A stretch of DNA of 48,277 nucleotides from an uncultured Chitinophaga sp. GTDB taxonomy: Bacteria; Bacteroidota; Bacteroidia; Chitinophagales; Chitinophagaceae. The position numbers and the translations under genes are program-made. The first letter of the stretch is position 1; each line of letters begins with the position of its first letter. Location of the stretch: contig NZ_CABHOU010000026.1 of the NCBI RefSeq assembly GCF_902168175.1, positions 1-48,277 of the forward strand, read 5' to 3'. Below are positions 1 to 8,075 of this stretch, one piece after another. Under the pieces are notes generated by a model. That model ran no database searches. It was not told where the DNA came from and was given only the letters and a program-made list of their open reading frames with translations.

Positions 1-2
1 CT

Positions 3-833
3 GTAAAAAATAAACTCACGAAATTCAGGGCTTCCAAAGCGGGCGGATACGCGCTGCTGGCCAGAACGTACCTGTTCATGGGCGATTATGAGAACGCACG
101 TAAAAACGCGGAGCTGGCCCTTTCGCTGCAGGGTGAACTGAAGAACATGAATGATTACAGCATCATCATTCCTGGCCCGTTCCCGAACGTACCAGGCGCA
201 CCGCTGGGCTGGACCAACATCCCCGACGCGCAGCTGAATGCCGAAACCATCGTGGCGCGCCACTTCCTGCGGCCTTTCGGGCTGGGTATGGACGTTTGTG
301 CCTCCCCGGAACTCAGCGCCCTGTTTACCAACGACGATAAACGCTGGACGCTTTACTACGCAGATGGCTGGCCGCCTGCGCCGCCGTTCAATTATATGTC
401 GAGGTACCAGGTAAAGATCTTCCTGCGCGGCGATTTCTATTCCAACTACCTCAACGTACCCGAAATGTACCTCGTACGCGCCGAAGCTTTTGCCCGCGAA
501 GGCAAGAAGCAGGAAGCGCTGGACGATATCAACAAACTGCGTTTGAACAGGATCACTCCGGCTGCGTATAAAGTATTTACACCGGCCGATTTCGGTAACG
601 ACGACGAACAGGTGCTCCGCTTCGTGCTCGAGGAAAGGCGTCGTGAGCTGGCATTTACCGGCATGCGGGTGATAGATCTGAAACGACTCAACAAAGAAAC
701 CCGTTTCCGCAAAACCATTAAACATACCGCCGAAGGAAAAGAATATGAATTGCAGCCCGGCAGCGATAAATACCTGCGGCAGCTGTGGCCTAACGCCACC
801 ATATTTAATCCGGACTGGCCACTGAACCCATAA
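3..833 (+). CDS. SusD/RagB-family outer-membrane lipoprotein, C-terminal part (5' end outside window)
   Basis: The reading frame is open from the first complete codon at position 3 to the TAA at 831-833, so the gene starts upstream of the window. SusD proteins are surface lipoproteins that cap a SusC TonB-dependent transporter and help bind oligosaccharides or peptides. Visible family traits are a TPR-like stretch at the start (GGYALLARTYLFMGDYENAR), the segment NVPEMYLVRAEAFAREGK, and the C-terminal pattern of an arginine-rich helix (LEERRRELAFTGMRVIDLKR). The partner SusC gene should lie upstream, outside the window. The substrate cannot be read from this fragment. The protein is followed by a strong hairpin and then by a gliding ABC operon, so it probably ends its own operon. 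Confidence 0.93.
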   Translation, partial: VKNKLTKFRASKAGGYALLARTYLFMGDYENARKNAELALSLQGELKNMNDYSIIIPGPFPNVPGAPLGWTNIPDAQLNAETIVARHFLRPFGLGMDVCASPELSALFTNDDKRWTLYYADGWPPAPPFNYMSRYQVKIFLRGDFYSNYLNVPEMYLVRAEAFAREGKKQEALDDINKLRLNRITPAAYKVFTPADFGNDDEQVLRFVLEERRRELAFTGMRVIDLKRLNKETRFRKTIKHTAEGKEYELQPGSDKYLRQLWPNATIFNPDWPLNP

Positions 834-860
834 ACCATCGCACCAACCATATACCAACCC

Positions 861-890
861 GGCGCCGGAAACTTCCGGCGCCATTCATCT
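861..890 (+). terminator. Hairpin terminator after the SusD gene
   Basis: A near-perfect GC-rich inverted repeat (ggcgccggaa / ttccggcgcc, 861-882) lies 28 bases after the SusD stop. The following T-tract is poor (attcatctctta), so it may be a weak or factor-assisted terminator. Confidence 0.5.
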
Positions 891-912
891 CTTATTGCGT
901 AATAAATTGAAT

Positions 913-1857
913 ATGCAAGATAATATCGTAAAGATCGAAGGGCTGTTTCACCGCTACAGTAAAGACTGGGCGGTGCAGGACATCAACTTCGAGATCAACA
1001 GGAACGGTATTGTAGGACTGCTCGGTTCCAACGGCGCCGGAAAATCTACAACCATGAACATCCTCTGCGGCGTGTTGAGTCAAACCCGCGGCCAGGTGCT
1101 GATAGAAGGCATCGACATGCGTACCGACCCGGAAGAGGCCAAGAAACGGATCGGCTTTTTGCCACAAAACGCGCCGCTGTACCTGGAACAAACCGTAGAC
1201 GAATACCTCACCTACTGCGCGCACCTGCGGCTGATCGAAAAAAGCAAGGTCCGCGAATCGGTAGACAGGGTAAAGGAAAGATGCGGTGTAGCGCATTTCT
1301 CCAAACGGCTGATCGGTAACTTATCCGGCGGCTACCGTCAACGCGTAGGCATTGCCCAGGCCATCATTCACCGCCCCCTGCTCGTGGTGCTGGACGAGCC
1401 CACCAACGGCCTCGATCCTAACCAGATACTTGAAGTGCGACAACTGATCAAAGAAATAGCGACCGACCGGGCCGTGATCTTTTCTTCCCATATCCTTTCG
1501 GAGATACAGGCCACCTGCCAGGATATCATCATGATCGAAGGTGGTAAGATCGTGTTTAAAGACACGATGGATACCTTCAACAATTACATCGAACCCGATA
1601 GCCTGGTAGCCACCATGGAAAACCCGCCGGCAGCCGAAGAACTGCGCACCATCGAAGGCGTGAAAGAAGTGGTGTTCCTCACCGACAAAACCGTTCGCAT
1701 GCGCTTCGACCCTACCGCCGACATTGCGGAAGGACTGGTAGAAACGAGCGTTCACCGCAAATGGCGCCTGAAAGAAATCACACTGGAGAAAAGTTCGCTC
1801 GACGCCATTTTCGCACAGTTATCCAACAAAACATCTAAACCGACCGTTCAATCATGA
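913..1857 (+). CDS. gldA: ABC transporter ATP-binding protein, gliding-motility GldA type
   Basis: This is an ABC ATPase that should power the membrane protein encoded immediately downstream. It shows a Walker A motif (GSNGAGKST), a Q-loop (LPQNAP), the signature LSGGYRQR, a Walker B (LVVLDEPTNGLDP) and the switch histidine (SSHIL), followed by a C-terminal extension of about 90 residues as in ABC-2/GldA proteins. I chose the ATG at 913; the frame also opens at a TTG at 895, which would add six residues. The stop overlaps the start of the next gene (ATGA at 1854-1857), so the two are translationally coupled. In Flavobacterium GldA works with GldF and GldG and is needed for gliding; here the partner is a GldF-GldG fusion. 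The GldA label rests on that partner, because ABC ATPases are alike across families. Confidence 0.88.
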   Translation: MQDNIVKIEGLFHRYSKDWAVQDINFEINRNGIVGLLGSNGAGKSTTMNILCGVLSQTRGQVLIEGIDMRTDPEEAKKRIGFLPQNAPLYLEQTVDEYLTYCAHLRLIEKSKVRESVDRVKERCGVAHFSKRLIGNLSGGYRQRVGIAQAIIHRPLLVVLDEPTNGLDPNQILEVRQLIKEIATDRAVIFSSHILSEIQATCQDIIMIEGGKIVFKDTMDTFNNYIEPDSLVATMENPPAAEELRTIEGVKEVVFLTDKTVRMRFDPTADIAEGLVETSVHRKWRLKEITLEKSSLDAIFAQLSNKTSKPTVQS

Positions 1858-4064
1858 AAGTAATTACCAGAATAGCCCGCCAGGAACTGAGTCTCCTGTT
1901 TCATTCGCCGGTGGCCTGGCTTATCCTGATCGTGTTTCCCGTACAGATAGGCGTTAATTTTTTGTATTACATACAGATGATCGGCCGCGCACAGCGGATG
2001 GGCAACCATTTCAGCGATGTTACCTCCATGGTGTTCGCAGGTTTACAGGAAGGATTTTATCCCGGTATGAAAGGCACCCTGTACTTCTACATTCCACTGC
2101 TGACCATGGGCCTGATCAGCCGTGAAATGCACAGTGGCTCTATCAAACTGCTATTATCATCTCCCATCAAAGTAAGGGATATCGTACTCGGCAAATTCGT
2201 GGCCATGATGGGCTACGGCGCACTGCTGCTCGTGATCATTTGTTTATACGGCGTAGCCGGTTCGTTTTTTATCACCAATATCGACTGGCAGTTCTTAGCT
2301 TCCGGCGCTATCGGCCTGTACCTGTTGATCTGCGCCTATGCAGCCATCGGGTTGTTTATGTCGTCGCTCACCACCTACCAGGTAGTAGCGGCCATCAGCA
2401 CCCTGGCCGTATTAGCAGGACTCAACTTCGTAGGCGGATTGTTCCAGGGCAACGATACCGTACGCCATATCACCTACTTTATGTCCATTGCCGGCAGGAC
2501 CGAACAATTCATTTTCGGCCTGATCAGCACCCAGGACATCATTTACTTCCTGATCGTGATCGGCTTCTTTTTAGCCATCACCGGCATGCGCCTGCAAGAC
2601 CAGCGCGAAGCCCGCTCCGGGACAGCGCGCACGGCCCGCTACCTTGGCTTGATCGGAGTGTGCTTCCTGGCAGGCTACCTAAGCACCATCCCTGCTTTAA
2701 CCGGTTATATCGATATGACGGCCACGCAAACGCATACACTCGGCAAACAAAGCCGCGAGTTGATCTCCAAAATGGAACATCCGCTGAAAGTAACCACGTA
2801 CGTGAACATCCTCGATAATAACTACTACCTCGGCGCACCGGAAAAGAAAAGTGAGGACGAACGCATCCTCACCCCCTACCGCCGGTTCATGCCCGATATG
2901 AAGATGGAATACGTATACTACTATGACTTTTCCAACAACGAAGGCCTCTACAAAAACTACCCCGGCGAAACCGATGCCGCCATCGCCAAAAAGGTTGCCG
3001 ACATCCAGGACCTCGACTACCGCAAAGTATTGAAACCGGATGCCGTAAAGAAACTCGTAGACCTGAACCCCGAAGAGAACCGCCTGGTGCGCCTGTTGGA
3101 GTATGGTGATAAGAAAACCTTTTTACGCTATTACAACGACATCCGCATATACCCTGGCGAACAGGAATTCACCGCAGCCCTGAAAAGGCTGATCACCCCG
3201 GCGGATATCCCCGTTATTACGTTCCTGCGTGGCAACGGCGAGCGCAGTATCACCAAAGCCGGCGATGCCGAATTCAAGACCTTCGTAAATGAATTGACGT
3301 TCAGGGGCGCGCTGATCAACCAGGGCTTCAACGTAGACACCGTAAACCTTGCCCGGCAAGACATACCCGCTACTACTTCGGTGCTGGTGATAGCCGATCC
3401 CAAAACCGCGTTCTCCCCCGAAGTGCAGCAGAAACTGGCCCAATACGTAGCCAGCGGCCGAAACCTGTTCGTGATCACCGAACCCGGTTCGCAAGACGTG
3501 GTAACACCGCTATTGCAGCCGCTCGGCATACATCCCGGCGCCACGCCCATCCAGGAAGAAAGCCGCGATTACGCCCCCGACTTTATCCTCGCCCGCTTTG
3601 CGGACAGTGCAGGCACCATAGCGCCCAGATTGGCCGGTTACAGGGCTGATAAGGGCGTAGTGTCGATGGTGGGTACCGCGGGTATCAGGTACGCAGACAC
3701 CGCCGGCTTCCACACCGTTCCGTTGCTGATCGCGAAAAACAACGAAGCACTGGCCATAGCCGCGCAACGCCACGTAAACGGCAAAGAACAGCGGATCGTA
3801 GTAACCGGCGACGCTGATTTCATGAGTTCCGGAGAACTGGGCCGCCGTAAACCTTACAACTGGAACCAGCCGTTGATTACGGAGATGTTCCGGTGGTTTA
3901 CGTATGGCGCGTTCCCGGTTAATACTGGCGCTATCCGCTCGCAGGATGCGATCGATAGTGATGATCAGGGGATTTTGATGATGCGGGTTATTTTCTTTGG
4001 GGTGATACCTGGAGGGTTGTTGATATTTGCGGCGGGCCTTTTGTTGTACAGACGCAGAAGATAG
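1854..4064 (+). CDS. Fused GldF-GldG: ABC-2 permease joined to periplasmic GldG-type domain
   Basis: The 736-residue product has two parts. Residues about 15-240 form an ABC-2 permease with around six membrane helices (for example the segments near GALLLVIICLYGVAGSFF and FGLISTQDIIYFLIVIGFF), matching GldF. Another helix (about 263-285) leads into a long soluble region to about residue 690, of the kind found in GldG, and a last helix (VIFFGVIPGGLLIFAAGLLLY) ends the protein. In Flavobacterium johnsoniae GldF and GldG are separate proteins that act with GldA. The start overlaps the ATPase stop. A terminator hairpin follows directly, so this is a two-gene operon. The role in gliding is inferred from family and partner; the exported substrate is not known for the family. 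Confidence 0.87.
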   Translation: MKVITRIARQELSLLFHSPVAWLILIVFPVQIGVNFLYYIQMIGRAQRMGNHFSDVTSMVFAGLQEGFYPGMKGTLYFYIPLLTMGLISREMHSGSIKLLLSSPIKVRDIVLGKFVAMMGYGALLLVIICLYGVAGSFFITNIDWQFLASGAIGLYLLICAYAAIGLFMSSLTTYQVVAAISTLAVLAGLNFVGGLFQGNDTVRHITYFMSIAGRTEQFIFGLISTQDIIYFLIVIGFFLAITGMRLQDQREARSGTARTARYLGLIGVCFLAGYLSTIPALTGYIDMTATQTHTLGKQSRELISKMEHPLKVTTYVNILDNNYYLGAPEKKSEDERILTPYRRFMPDMKMEYVYYYDFSNNEGLYKNYPGETDAAIAKKVADIQDLDYRKVLKPDAVKKLVDLNPEENRLVRLLEYGDKKTFLRYYNDIRIYPGEQEFTAALKRLITPADIPVITFLRGNGERSITKAGDAEFKTFVNELTFRGALINQGFNVDTVNLARQDIPATTSVLVIADPKTAFSPEVQQKLAQYVASGRNLFVITEPGSQDVVTPLLQPLGIHPGATPIQEESRDYAPDFILARFADSAGTIAPRLAGYRADKGVVSMVGTAGIRYADTAGFHTVPLLIAKNNEALAIAAQRHVNGKEQRIVVTGDADFMSSGELGRRKPYNWNQPLITEMFRWFTYGAFPVNTGAIRSQDAIDSDDQGILMMRVIFFGVIPGGLLIFAAGLLLYRRRR

Positions 4065-4072
4065 GATTACGG

Positions 4073-4100
4073 AGCAGCTGCGGTGTCGCAGCTGCTTTTC
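4073..4100 (+). terminator. Rho-independent terminator of the gliding ABC operon
   Basis: The inverted repeat agcagctgcg / cgcagctgct with a gtgt loop (4073-4096) is followed by tttcttgtttt. It begins nine bases after the GldFG stop codon. Confidence 0.8.
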
Positions 4101-4202
4101 TTGTTTTCGGCAATATGTTACATATAGTCGCTGCCTGCATGCAGCAGTGGATCGCGCTATCTTAGAACAGATACAGGCATTCCATTACCTTAAACCCTTC
4201 TT

Positions 4203-4433
4203 ATGCTCCAAAGTACCTTTCAACGTATTGGCCTATTCCTGCTGCTGGTAGCTGCTGCGGCCACCTGGCAGTCCTGCAGCAAGGATAACGAAATACAGCC
4301 GGAAAAAGTTTCCCTTGAAGTTGAAACGGCTTCCGTGCCACCGCCAGATCCGGGCGACATTGAACTGCCACCTCCCCCACCAGGATATCCTGATCCGGTT
4401 GGTCCGGATATCCCCCCGGCCCGGCCATTTTAA
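4203..4433 (+). CDS. Small proline-rich lipoprotein, unknown function
   Basis: The 76-residue protein begins with a hydrophobic signal (IGLFLLLVAAAATWQSC) ending in a lipobox-like WQSC, so Cys25 should be lipidated. The mature part is short, acidic at first (KDNEIQPEKVSLEVE) and then rich in proline (PPPDPGDIELPPPPPG, then PDPVGPDIPPARP). No enzyme domain is visible. Proline-rich tails on short lipoproteins often span the periplasm or protrude from the cell, but that is inference. It is a single gene bounded by terminators on both sides. Signal peptide, lipobox and a terminator right after the stop make it a convincing gene in spite of its size. Confidence 0.7.
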   Translation: MLQSTFQRIGLFLLLVAAAATWQSCSKDNEIQPEKVSLEVETASVPPPDPGDIELPPPPPGYPDPVGPDIPPARPF

Positions 4434-4443
4434 ATCCTGGAAG

Positions 4444-4464
4444 CCCGCCCTGCGGCGGGTTTTC
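4444..4464 (+). terminator. Rho-independent terminator after the small lipoprotein
   Basis: The stem cccgcc / ggcggg with loop ctgc (4444-4459) is followed by ttttc. It starts 10 bases after the lipoprotein stop. Confidence 0.8.
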
Positions 4465-4527
4465 TATTTGTGGATGTCAGATCGTATTAACTCCGTATTT
4501 TTAGCCTCAACAAACCAGGAGATTGCA

Positions 4528-5169
4528 ATGAAAGTTTCTTCGAAAACAGCAACCATTTTGGGTCAAATCGATACCAAAACTAACCTTGGAGACTTACGGA
4601 AAATCGCCAAAAATATAAAAACGGATCACGACCTTGCTATGGAGTTATGGTCAACCGGCAAGTTCTATCCCAGGCTATTGGCAATCTTAGTTATGGATAA
4701 CAAAAGTGTTTCACAAGATATCGTCGATAAGCTGGATAAGGACATGCATACCCATCCATTTGATGAGCGAAATCAACTCATGGACTGGCTGATGGCTAAC
4801 CAACTCATGAAAAACAAGAAAACAATTGCGCTGATCGAATCGTGGGAAAACAATTCTTCGGCGCTGCAAAGGCGGGTATTCTGGTACTACCAGGCCCGTT
4901 TAAGATGGACAGGACAAACGCCGCCTGCCAATACACCAGCATTGTTAACTAAAATAGAAGCTCACATTGCCAAAGAAGACCCAGCCGTTCAATGGGCAAT
5001 GAATTTCACTGCCGGTTGGATTGGCGTTTATGAAAAGCTGTATCGAAATAGGTGTATCGCCATTGGAGACAAAACAGGTCTTTATAAAGGTGAAATGGTG
5101 TCAAGAGGGTGTACGCCGGATTATTTGCCGGAGTTCATTGCTATTGAAAGTAGGAAGCGGAATTTGTAA
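4528..5169 (+). CDS. AlkD-like DNA alkylation repair protein (HEAT-repeat glycosylase)
   Basis: The product, 213 residues from the ATG at 4528, is all alpha-helical in appearance and matches the AlkD family, which removes bulky or cationic alkylated bases without base flipping. Family-like segments are FYPRLLAILVMDNKSVS, HPFDERNQLMDWLM, IALIESWENNSSALQRRVFWYYQARLRWTG and DPAVQWAMNFTAGWIGVYE. The frame is open for a further 71 codons upstream, but a Shine-Dalgarno-like caggag at 4517-4522 fixes the start at 4528, and the upstream part overlaps the lipoprotein gene and its terminator. It is the last core gene before the island. A separate AlkA/Ogt/Ada-type operon sits 33 kb away. Confidence is high for the family, moderate for the exact substrate. 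Confidence 0.8.
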   Translation: MKVSSKTATILGQIDTKTNLGDLRKIAKNIKTDHDLAMELWSTGKFYPRLLAILVMDNKSVSQDIVDKLDKDMHTHPFDERNQLMDWLMANQLMKNKKTIALIESWENNSSALQRRVFWYYQARLRWTGQTPPANTPALLTKIEAHIAKEDPAVQWAMNFTAGWIGVYEKLYRNRCIAIGDKTGLYKGEMVSRGCTPDYLPEFIAIESRKRNL

Positions 5170-5233
5170 GGTGCGAGGCTGTTGTGGGAATGGCTGCTCA
5201 TGGAGTCCTTGGGGGAGTGAATGGTTCGTATTC

Positions 5234-5247
5234 TCCCGCTGGGACTC
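5234..5247. repeat. 14-bp copy of part of the tRNA-Lys 3' end
   Basis: tcccgctgggactc here is identical to 20730-20743 within the tRNA-Lys gene (T-loop to acceptor stem), in the same orientation. The flanking bases differ, so the acceptor end is not conserved. It could be a relic of an earlier tRNA-targeted insertion or an alternative attachment core; 14 bases of tRNA sequence alone are weak evidence. Confidence 0.45.
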
Positions 5248-5303
5248 ACAAGATTTTCAGAAAATTCACACTGTGCGTATAGATCGGGCGCTTTTAAAGG
5301 ATA

Positions 5304-5323
5304 TGTAACCTTTTTTGCGACCG
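5304..5323. repeat. Left attachment-site candidate: 20-bp direct repeat
   Basis: tgtaaccttttttgcgaccg is repeated perfectly and in the same orientation at 20605-20624, 120 bp upstream of the integrase start. The form GTAAC...TTTGC recalls the GTAnnTTTGC core used by the IntDOT family of Bacteroides integrases. Confidence 0.75.
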
Positions 5324-5430
5324 CTCCAAATAGCCTATTTTGACTAGGTTTAAAATTAAGATCTTATCAATGCAAAGGTATGCATATAAGCCCAAAACAT
5401 AGCAAGGTAAATTTAAAAACAAGAACGTAC

Positions 5431-5622
5431 CTAGTCAGCGTGAAGTCTCTTTGCAACCCGCTTCATAACATCGTTGAGGGTACGCATATTGAACATACCC
5501 TTCTTTCCTTCACTTCCCCAATAGGAGTACCGAAAAATGACGCTCAGAAAGTTATAGAAGACAATCACATTAATTCCGTACGCCATCATGTTCGGCATTA
5601 TTGAACTTGATTTTACATACAT
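5431..5622 (-). CDS. Possible small membrane protein downstream of the HEPN gene
   Basis: A 63-residue frame starts with ATG six bases after the HEPN gene stop, on the same strand. It has one hydrophobic stretch (MAYGINVIVFYNFLSVIF) and a basic tail (NDVMKRVAKRLHAD). I do not recognise a family. Position close behind the HEPN gene favours co-transcription, but the frame is short, lacks a clear ribosome binding site and could be chance or a degraded gene end. Confidence 0.3.
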   Translation of the reverse strand: MYVKSSSIMPNMMAYGINVIVFYNFLSVIFRYSYWGSEGKKGMFNMRTLNDVMKRVAKRLHAD

Positions 5623-5628
5623 CTGATA

Positions 5629-6402
5629 TTAGACACCAACACGATTCCTGGTCACTGCATTGAACCCCAAACCCCTCAGAAAAAATGGAAATTCCACAAT
5701 AAAATCTTCATGACATCGATTAACAATATACTCCAAATCAGTAATCACATCCCTCACATAATTAGGATTAATGTTTCGCCTATTAATAGCTATTTTAGGT
5801 CTATCACAATTGTGTATACAATCATGCCTTCGTTGAAAGATCATCGTAAGCCGCTCTTCCATTTGTGCTATCGCCTTTTTGCGTAAAGAGGATTTTGCCG
5901 CCCCCGTAACTCCGCGATATTGCGTCCTCGTACAACCAAATAATCGATTCATAGTCTGTTGCCTTTCAATCCATCTGTCTATTGGTGCTCCGCTTTCGGT
6001 AAAAAGTTTATGACTGGGTCTAAAAAAAACATTAAAAAGTTCCTTTATTTTTTTGACTGATAAAACGTTGTCCTTTTCTATTAAGTCTCTTGCAATCATT
6101 CTCCACAACCATCCATCATTTAAATTATTATCCAAAACAACCAATATCGGTACCATTATGTTTTTCATTTTCGGTGGTAGATTGACGGCTGGCTGGATTT
6201 TTTTGGCCCTAAGTGTTCTTGCAACAAGATCACCGTAAGCATCACAAAAATAGGCGTCGATCGAACCTACAGCAAGCATCCATGATGTCCTTAAAATATC
6301 ATCTTTAATTGCCCCGACAGGCAGTCCGCCTGCGTGATCTTTAAGATCTTTTGCTCTTTGAATATCCTGATTAAAATGAGCAATTGCTGTTTGTAAAATC
6401 AT
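5629..6402 (-). CDS. HEPN-domain protein, RiboL-PSP-HEPN-like putative RNase
   Basis: The 257-residue protein carries a HEPN-type Rx4H motif near residues 192-197 (RHDCIH, followed by NCDRPK), the arrangement seen in HEPN ribonucleases and in the RiboL-PSP-HEPN family. An N-terminal helix (LRTSWMLAVGSIDAYFCDAYGDLV) is also typical. HEPN proteins act as metal-independent RNases in toxin-antitoxin, CRISPR and abortive-infection systems. No obvious MNT-type nucleotidyltransferase antitoxin is adjacent, so if it is a toxin its control is not apparent. The coding DNA is AT-rich compared with core genes. It is the leftmost cargo gene of the island and reads toward the left boundary. RNase activity is inference. 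Confidence 0.68.
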   Translation of the reverse strand: MILQTAIAHFNQDIQRAKDLKDHAGGLPVGAIKDDILRTSWMLAVGSIDAYFCDAYGDLVARTLRAKKIQPAVNLPPKMKNIMVPILVVLDNNLNDGWLWRMIARDLIEKDNVLSVKKIKELFNVFFRPSHKLFTESGAPIDRWIERQQTMNRLFGCTRTQYRGVTGAAKSSLRKKAIAQMEERLTMIFQRRHDCIHNCDRPKIAINRRNINPNYVRDVITDLEYIVNRCHEDFIVEFPFFLRGLGFNAVTRNRVGV

Positions 6403-6960
6403 CTGTCTCCAAATATTGTAGAATAATAATACACGTATACTATATGATCCCTGCTTTTACGGACACTAATGTATATCAAATCAATCGAATTATTACGTCC
6501 AGTCACACATTAAATTCCGGTCGAATAATAACAAAGACTTTATTATAGTTCATACCTGCCCCAAACATTGAGTAAACCCTGATCAATCATATAAGAACCT
6601 TAGTACTTCGCATTCTCTTAAACCAGTAAATTCACAAAACTCTGCGACCGAAACAAACTGCCCCTTCTTTTTCTCTTTCATTAAACGTATTCGTTGCAGC
6701 AACGCACGCGGTACGTTCGGAGCCGCCCGTAGTATTCTGTACATCTTTTGCGTAAACCACCATGCGGCGAGGTATCATTTTATGCGAAATCGGCATAAAC
6801 GGAATGGAAATTTTATCGATTAAAAATGCCGGCATACCTTGGTGTGGTATTACAAAATTACGACATCGTGCACGATTGGAAAAGCCTAACGGGGCGGGCT
6901 GTGTGAAGTGCTCCTTCTTTTTTATTAAACATCTTCAATTTGGCAAGACAAAAGGGGTTT
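6403..6960. other. Gene-free stretch of about 560 bases
   Basis: Only short overlapping frames of 60-75 codons on both strands are present, without recognisable domains or good start signals. The left half is AT-rich and should hold the HEPN promoter; the right half leads to the aaaagggg ribosome binding site (6953-6956 region) of the next gene. Confidence 0.5.
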
Positions 6961-7697
6961 ATGCCCTTAGAAGGTACTATTGGTAATATTACCTTCTACA
7001 AATCAAAAGCCGGATACCTGGCGCGTGAAAAGGCGGCGTAGACGCTTCCCGCATCGCTACAGATCCGGCGTTCGAAAGGACCCGTGAAAACGGGGCCGAG
7101 TTCGGCAGAGCAGGGAAAGCCGGTAAACTGCTCCGCACTGCCTTCCGGGCTTTACTCATGAACGCTAGTGACAGCTACATGGCCGGCCGTTTGACCAGGC
7201 AGTTCGTAAAAGTGATCCAGGCGGATGCGACCAGCACACGCGGACAACGTAACGTGATCGACGGAGAAACGGAGTTACTCCAGGGTTTTGAGTTCAACAT
7301 CAACGGCAGACTGCCGGGCACGTTGTATGCACCCTTCACAGCTACGATCAACCGCGTTACAGGCGCCCTGACAGTAGACGTGCCTCCGTTCGTGCCGATC
7401 AACATGATCGCAGCTCCTGCAGGAGCGACGCACTGCAAGCTGACGGCTGCCGCTGCGGAAATCGACTTCGAGGCGGAAACGTTCATAAACGACACGACCG
7501 GGTCTGGCGATATCGTACTGGGACCTGAAGTAACTGTCGGAAACAACCTCGAGCTTACTTTAACAGCAAACAGCACAAAACCGCTGTTCCTGGCATTCGG
7601 CATCGAGTTCTATCAAGAGGTTAACGGCAGCATGTACCTGCTGAAAAGCGGCGCTTTCAATGCGATGCAGCTGGTCAAAATATCCAGCGGTGTGTAA
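6961..7697 (+). pseudogene. Frameshifted island protein of unknown function (about 245 residues if restored)
   Basis: The gene opens with ATG at 6961 after a good ribosome binding site (aaaagggg) and encodes MPLEGTIGNITFYKSKAGY before a TAG at 7039-7041. A second frame continues without a gap in sense: from about 7033 it reads GGVDASRIATDPAFERTREN and runs to the TAA at 7697, including the block beginning at the ATG at 7158. Moving from the first to the second frame needs a -1 shift or one inserted base at 7028-7034. The joined protein looks like a family I have seen repeatedly in Bacteroidota islands beside a small membrane protein, with no known function. Loss of one G in gaaaagg(g)cggcg explains the break; a -1 slip on A-AAG would too. 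The second frame alone could still make a 179-residue product. Confidence 0.7.
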
Positions 7698-7758
7698 TGC
7701 TCGCGGACAGGATCGCCCGTAAGCGGTTGGTATTCTTTAACAGGTAAAATGTGTGCGT

Positions 7759-8013
7759 ATGAACATGTCGCGAAGTATGGCAACACCTGTTTTGACTTTT
7801 TTTAAACGGCTTAAAAATATCGGGATCTTCCTGGTCGCCCTGGCTGTTGCTATTATCGGCATCCCGTTTAAGCTGCCGGCTTATGTAGTAAGTGTAGCGG
7901 AGTACCTGGCGCTGGTTGGCGCGGTGATGATCGTAGTAGTAATGGCAACAGGGAATCTGGACAGACCGGGTGTCAGGTCAAAGACAGGCACCAGAATACG
8001 TTCTCCCGACTAA
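7759..8013 (+). CDS. Small membrane protein with two predicted helices
   Basis: The product of about 84 residues has two hydrophobic segments (NIGIFLVALAVAIIGIPF and VAEYLALVGAVMIVVVMA) and a basic C-terminal tail (RPGVRSKTGTRIRSP). I placed the start at the ATG at 7759; a GTG at 7753 and an ATG at 7765 are in frame. It follows the frameshifted gene by about 60 bases and is closed by a terminator, so the two probably form one transcript. Function is unknown; a holin-like or stress role cannot be judged from sequence. Confidence 0.6.
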   Translation: MNMSRSMATPVLTFFKRLKNIGIFLVALAVAIIGIPFKLPAYVVSVAEYLALVGAVMIVVVMATGNLDRPGVRSKTGTRIRSPD

Positions 8014-8047
8014 TAGGTGTGGTTACCTTCGGGTTGTTTTGGTGTAA

Positions 8048-8075
8048 GGTCTCCGCTTTTGCGGGGGCCTTTTTT
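8048..8075 (+). terminator. Rho-independent terminator after the small membrane protein
   Basis: The stem ggtctccgc / gcgggggcc with a tttt loop (8048-8069) is followed by tttttt on the + strand. It ends at the convergent XRE gene stop. Confidence 0.8.

Larger units (their letters stand above)
5170..5430. other. Intergenic junction between core genome and island
   Basis: No gene is supported here. The stretch holds a 14-base copy of a tRNA-Lys 3' segment (5234-5247) and the left copy of the 20-bp direct repeat (5304-5323). After about 5304 the base composition becomes clearly AT-rich. Confidence 0.6.

Noticed and set aside
5234..5247. Second tRNA-Lys gene
   Set aside because: Only a 14-base T-arm segment is present; no acceptor, D or anticodon arms can be found around it.
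6632..6986. Two opposite frames of about 70 codons
   Set aside because: They overlap one another, no motif is visible, and the + frame runs past the ribosome binding site and start of the next gene in another phase.
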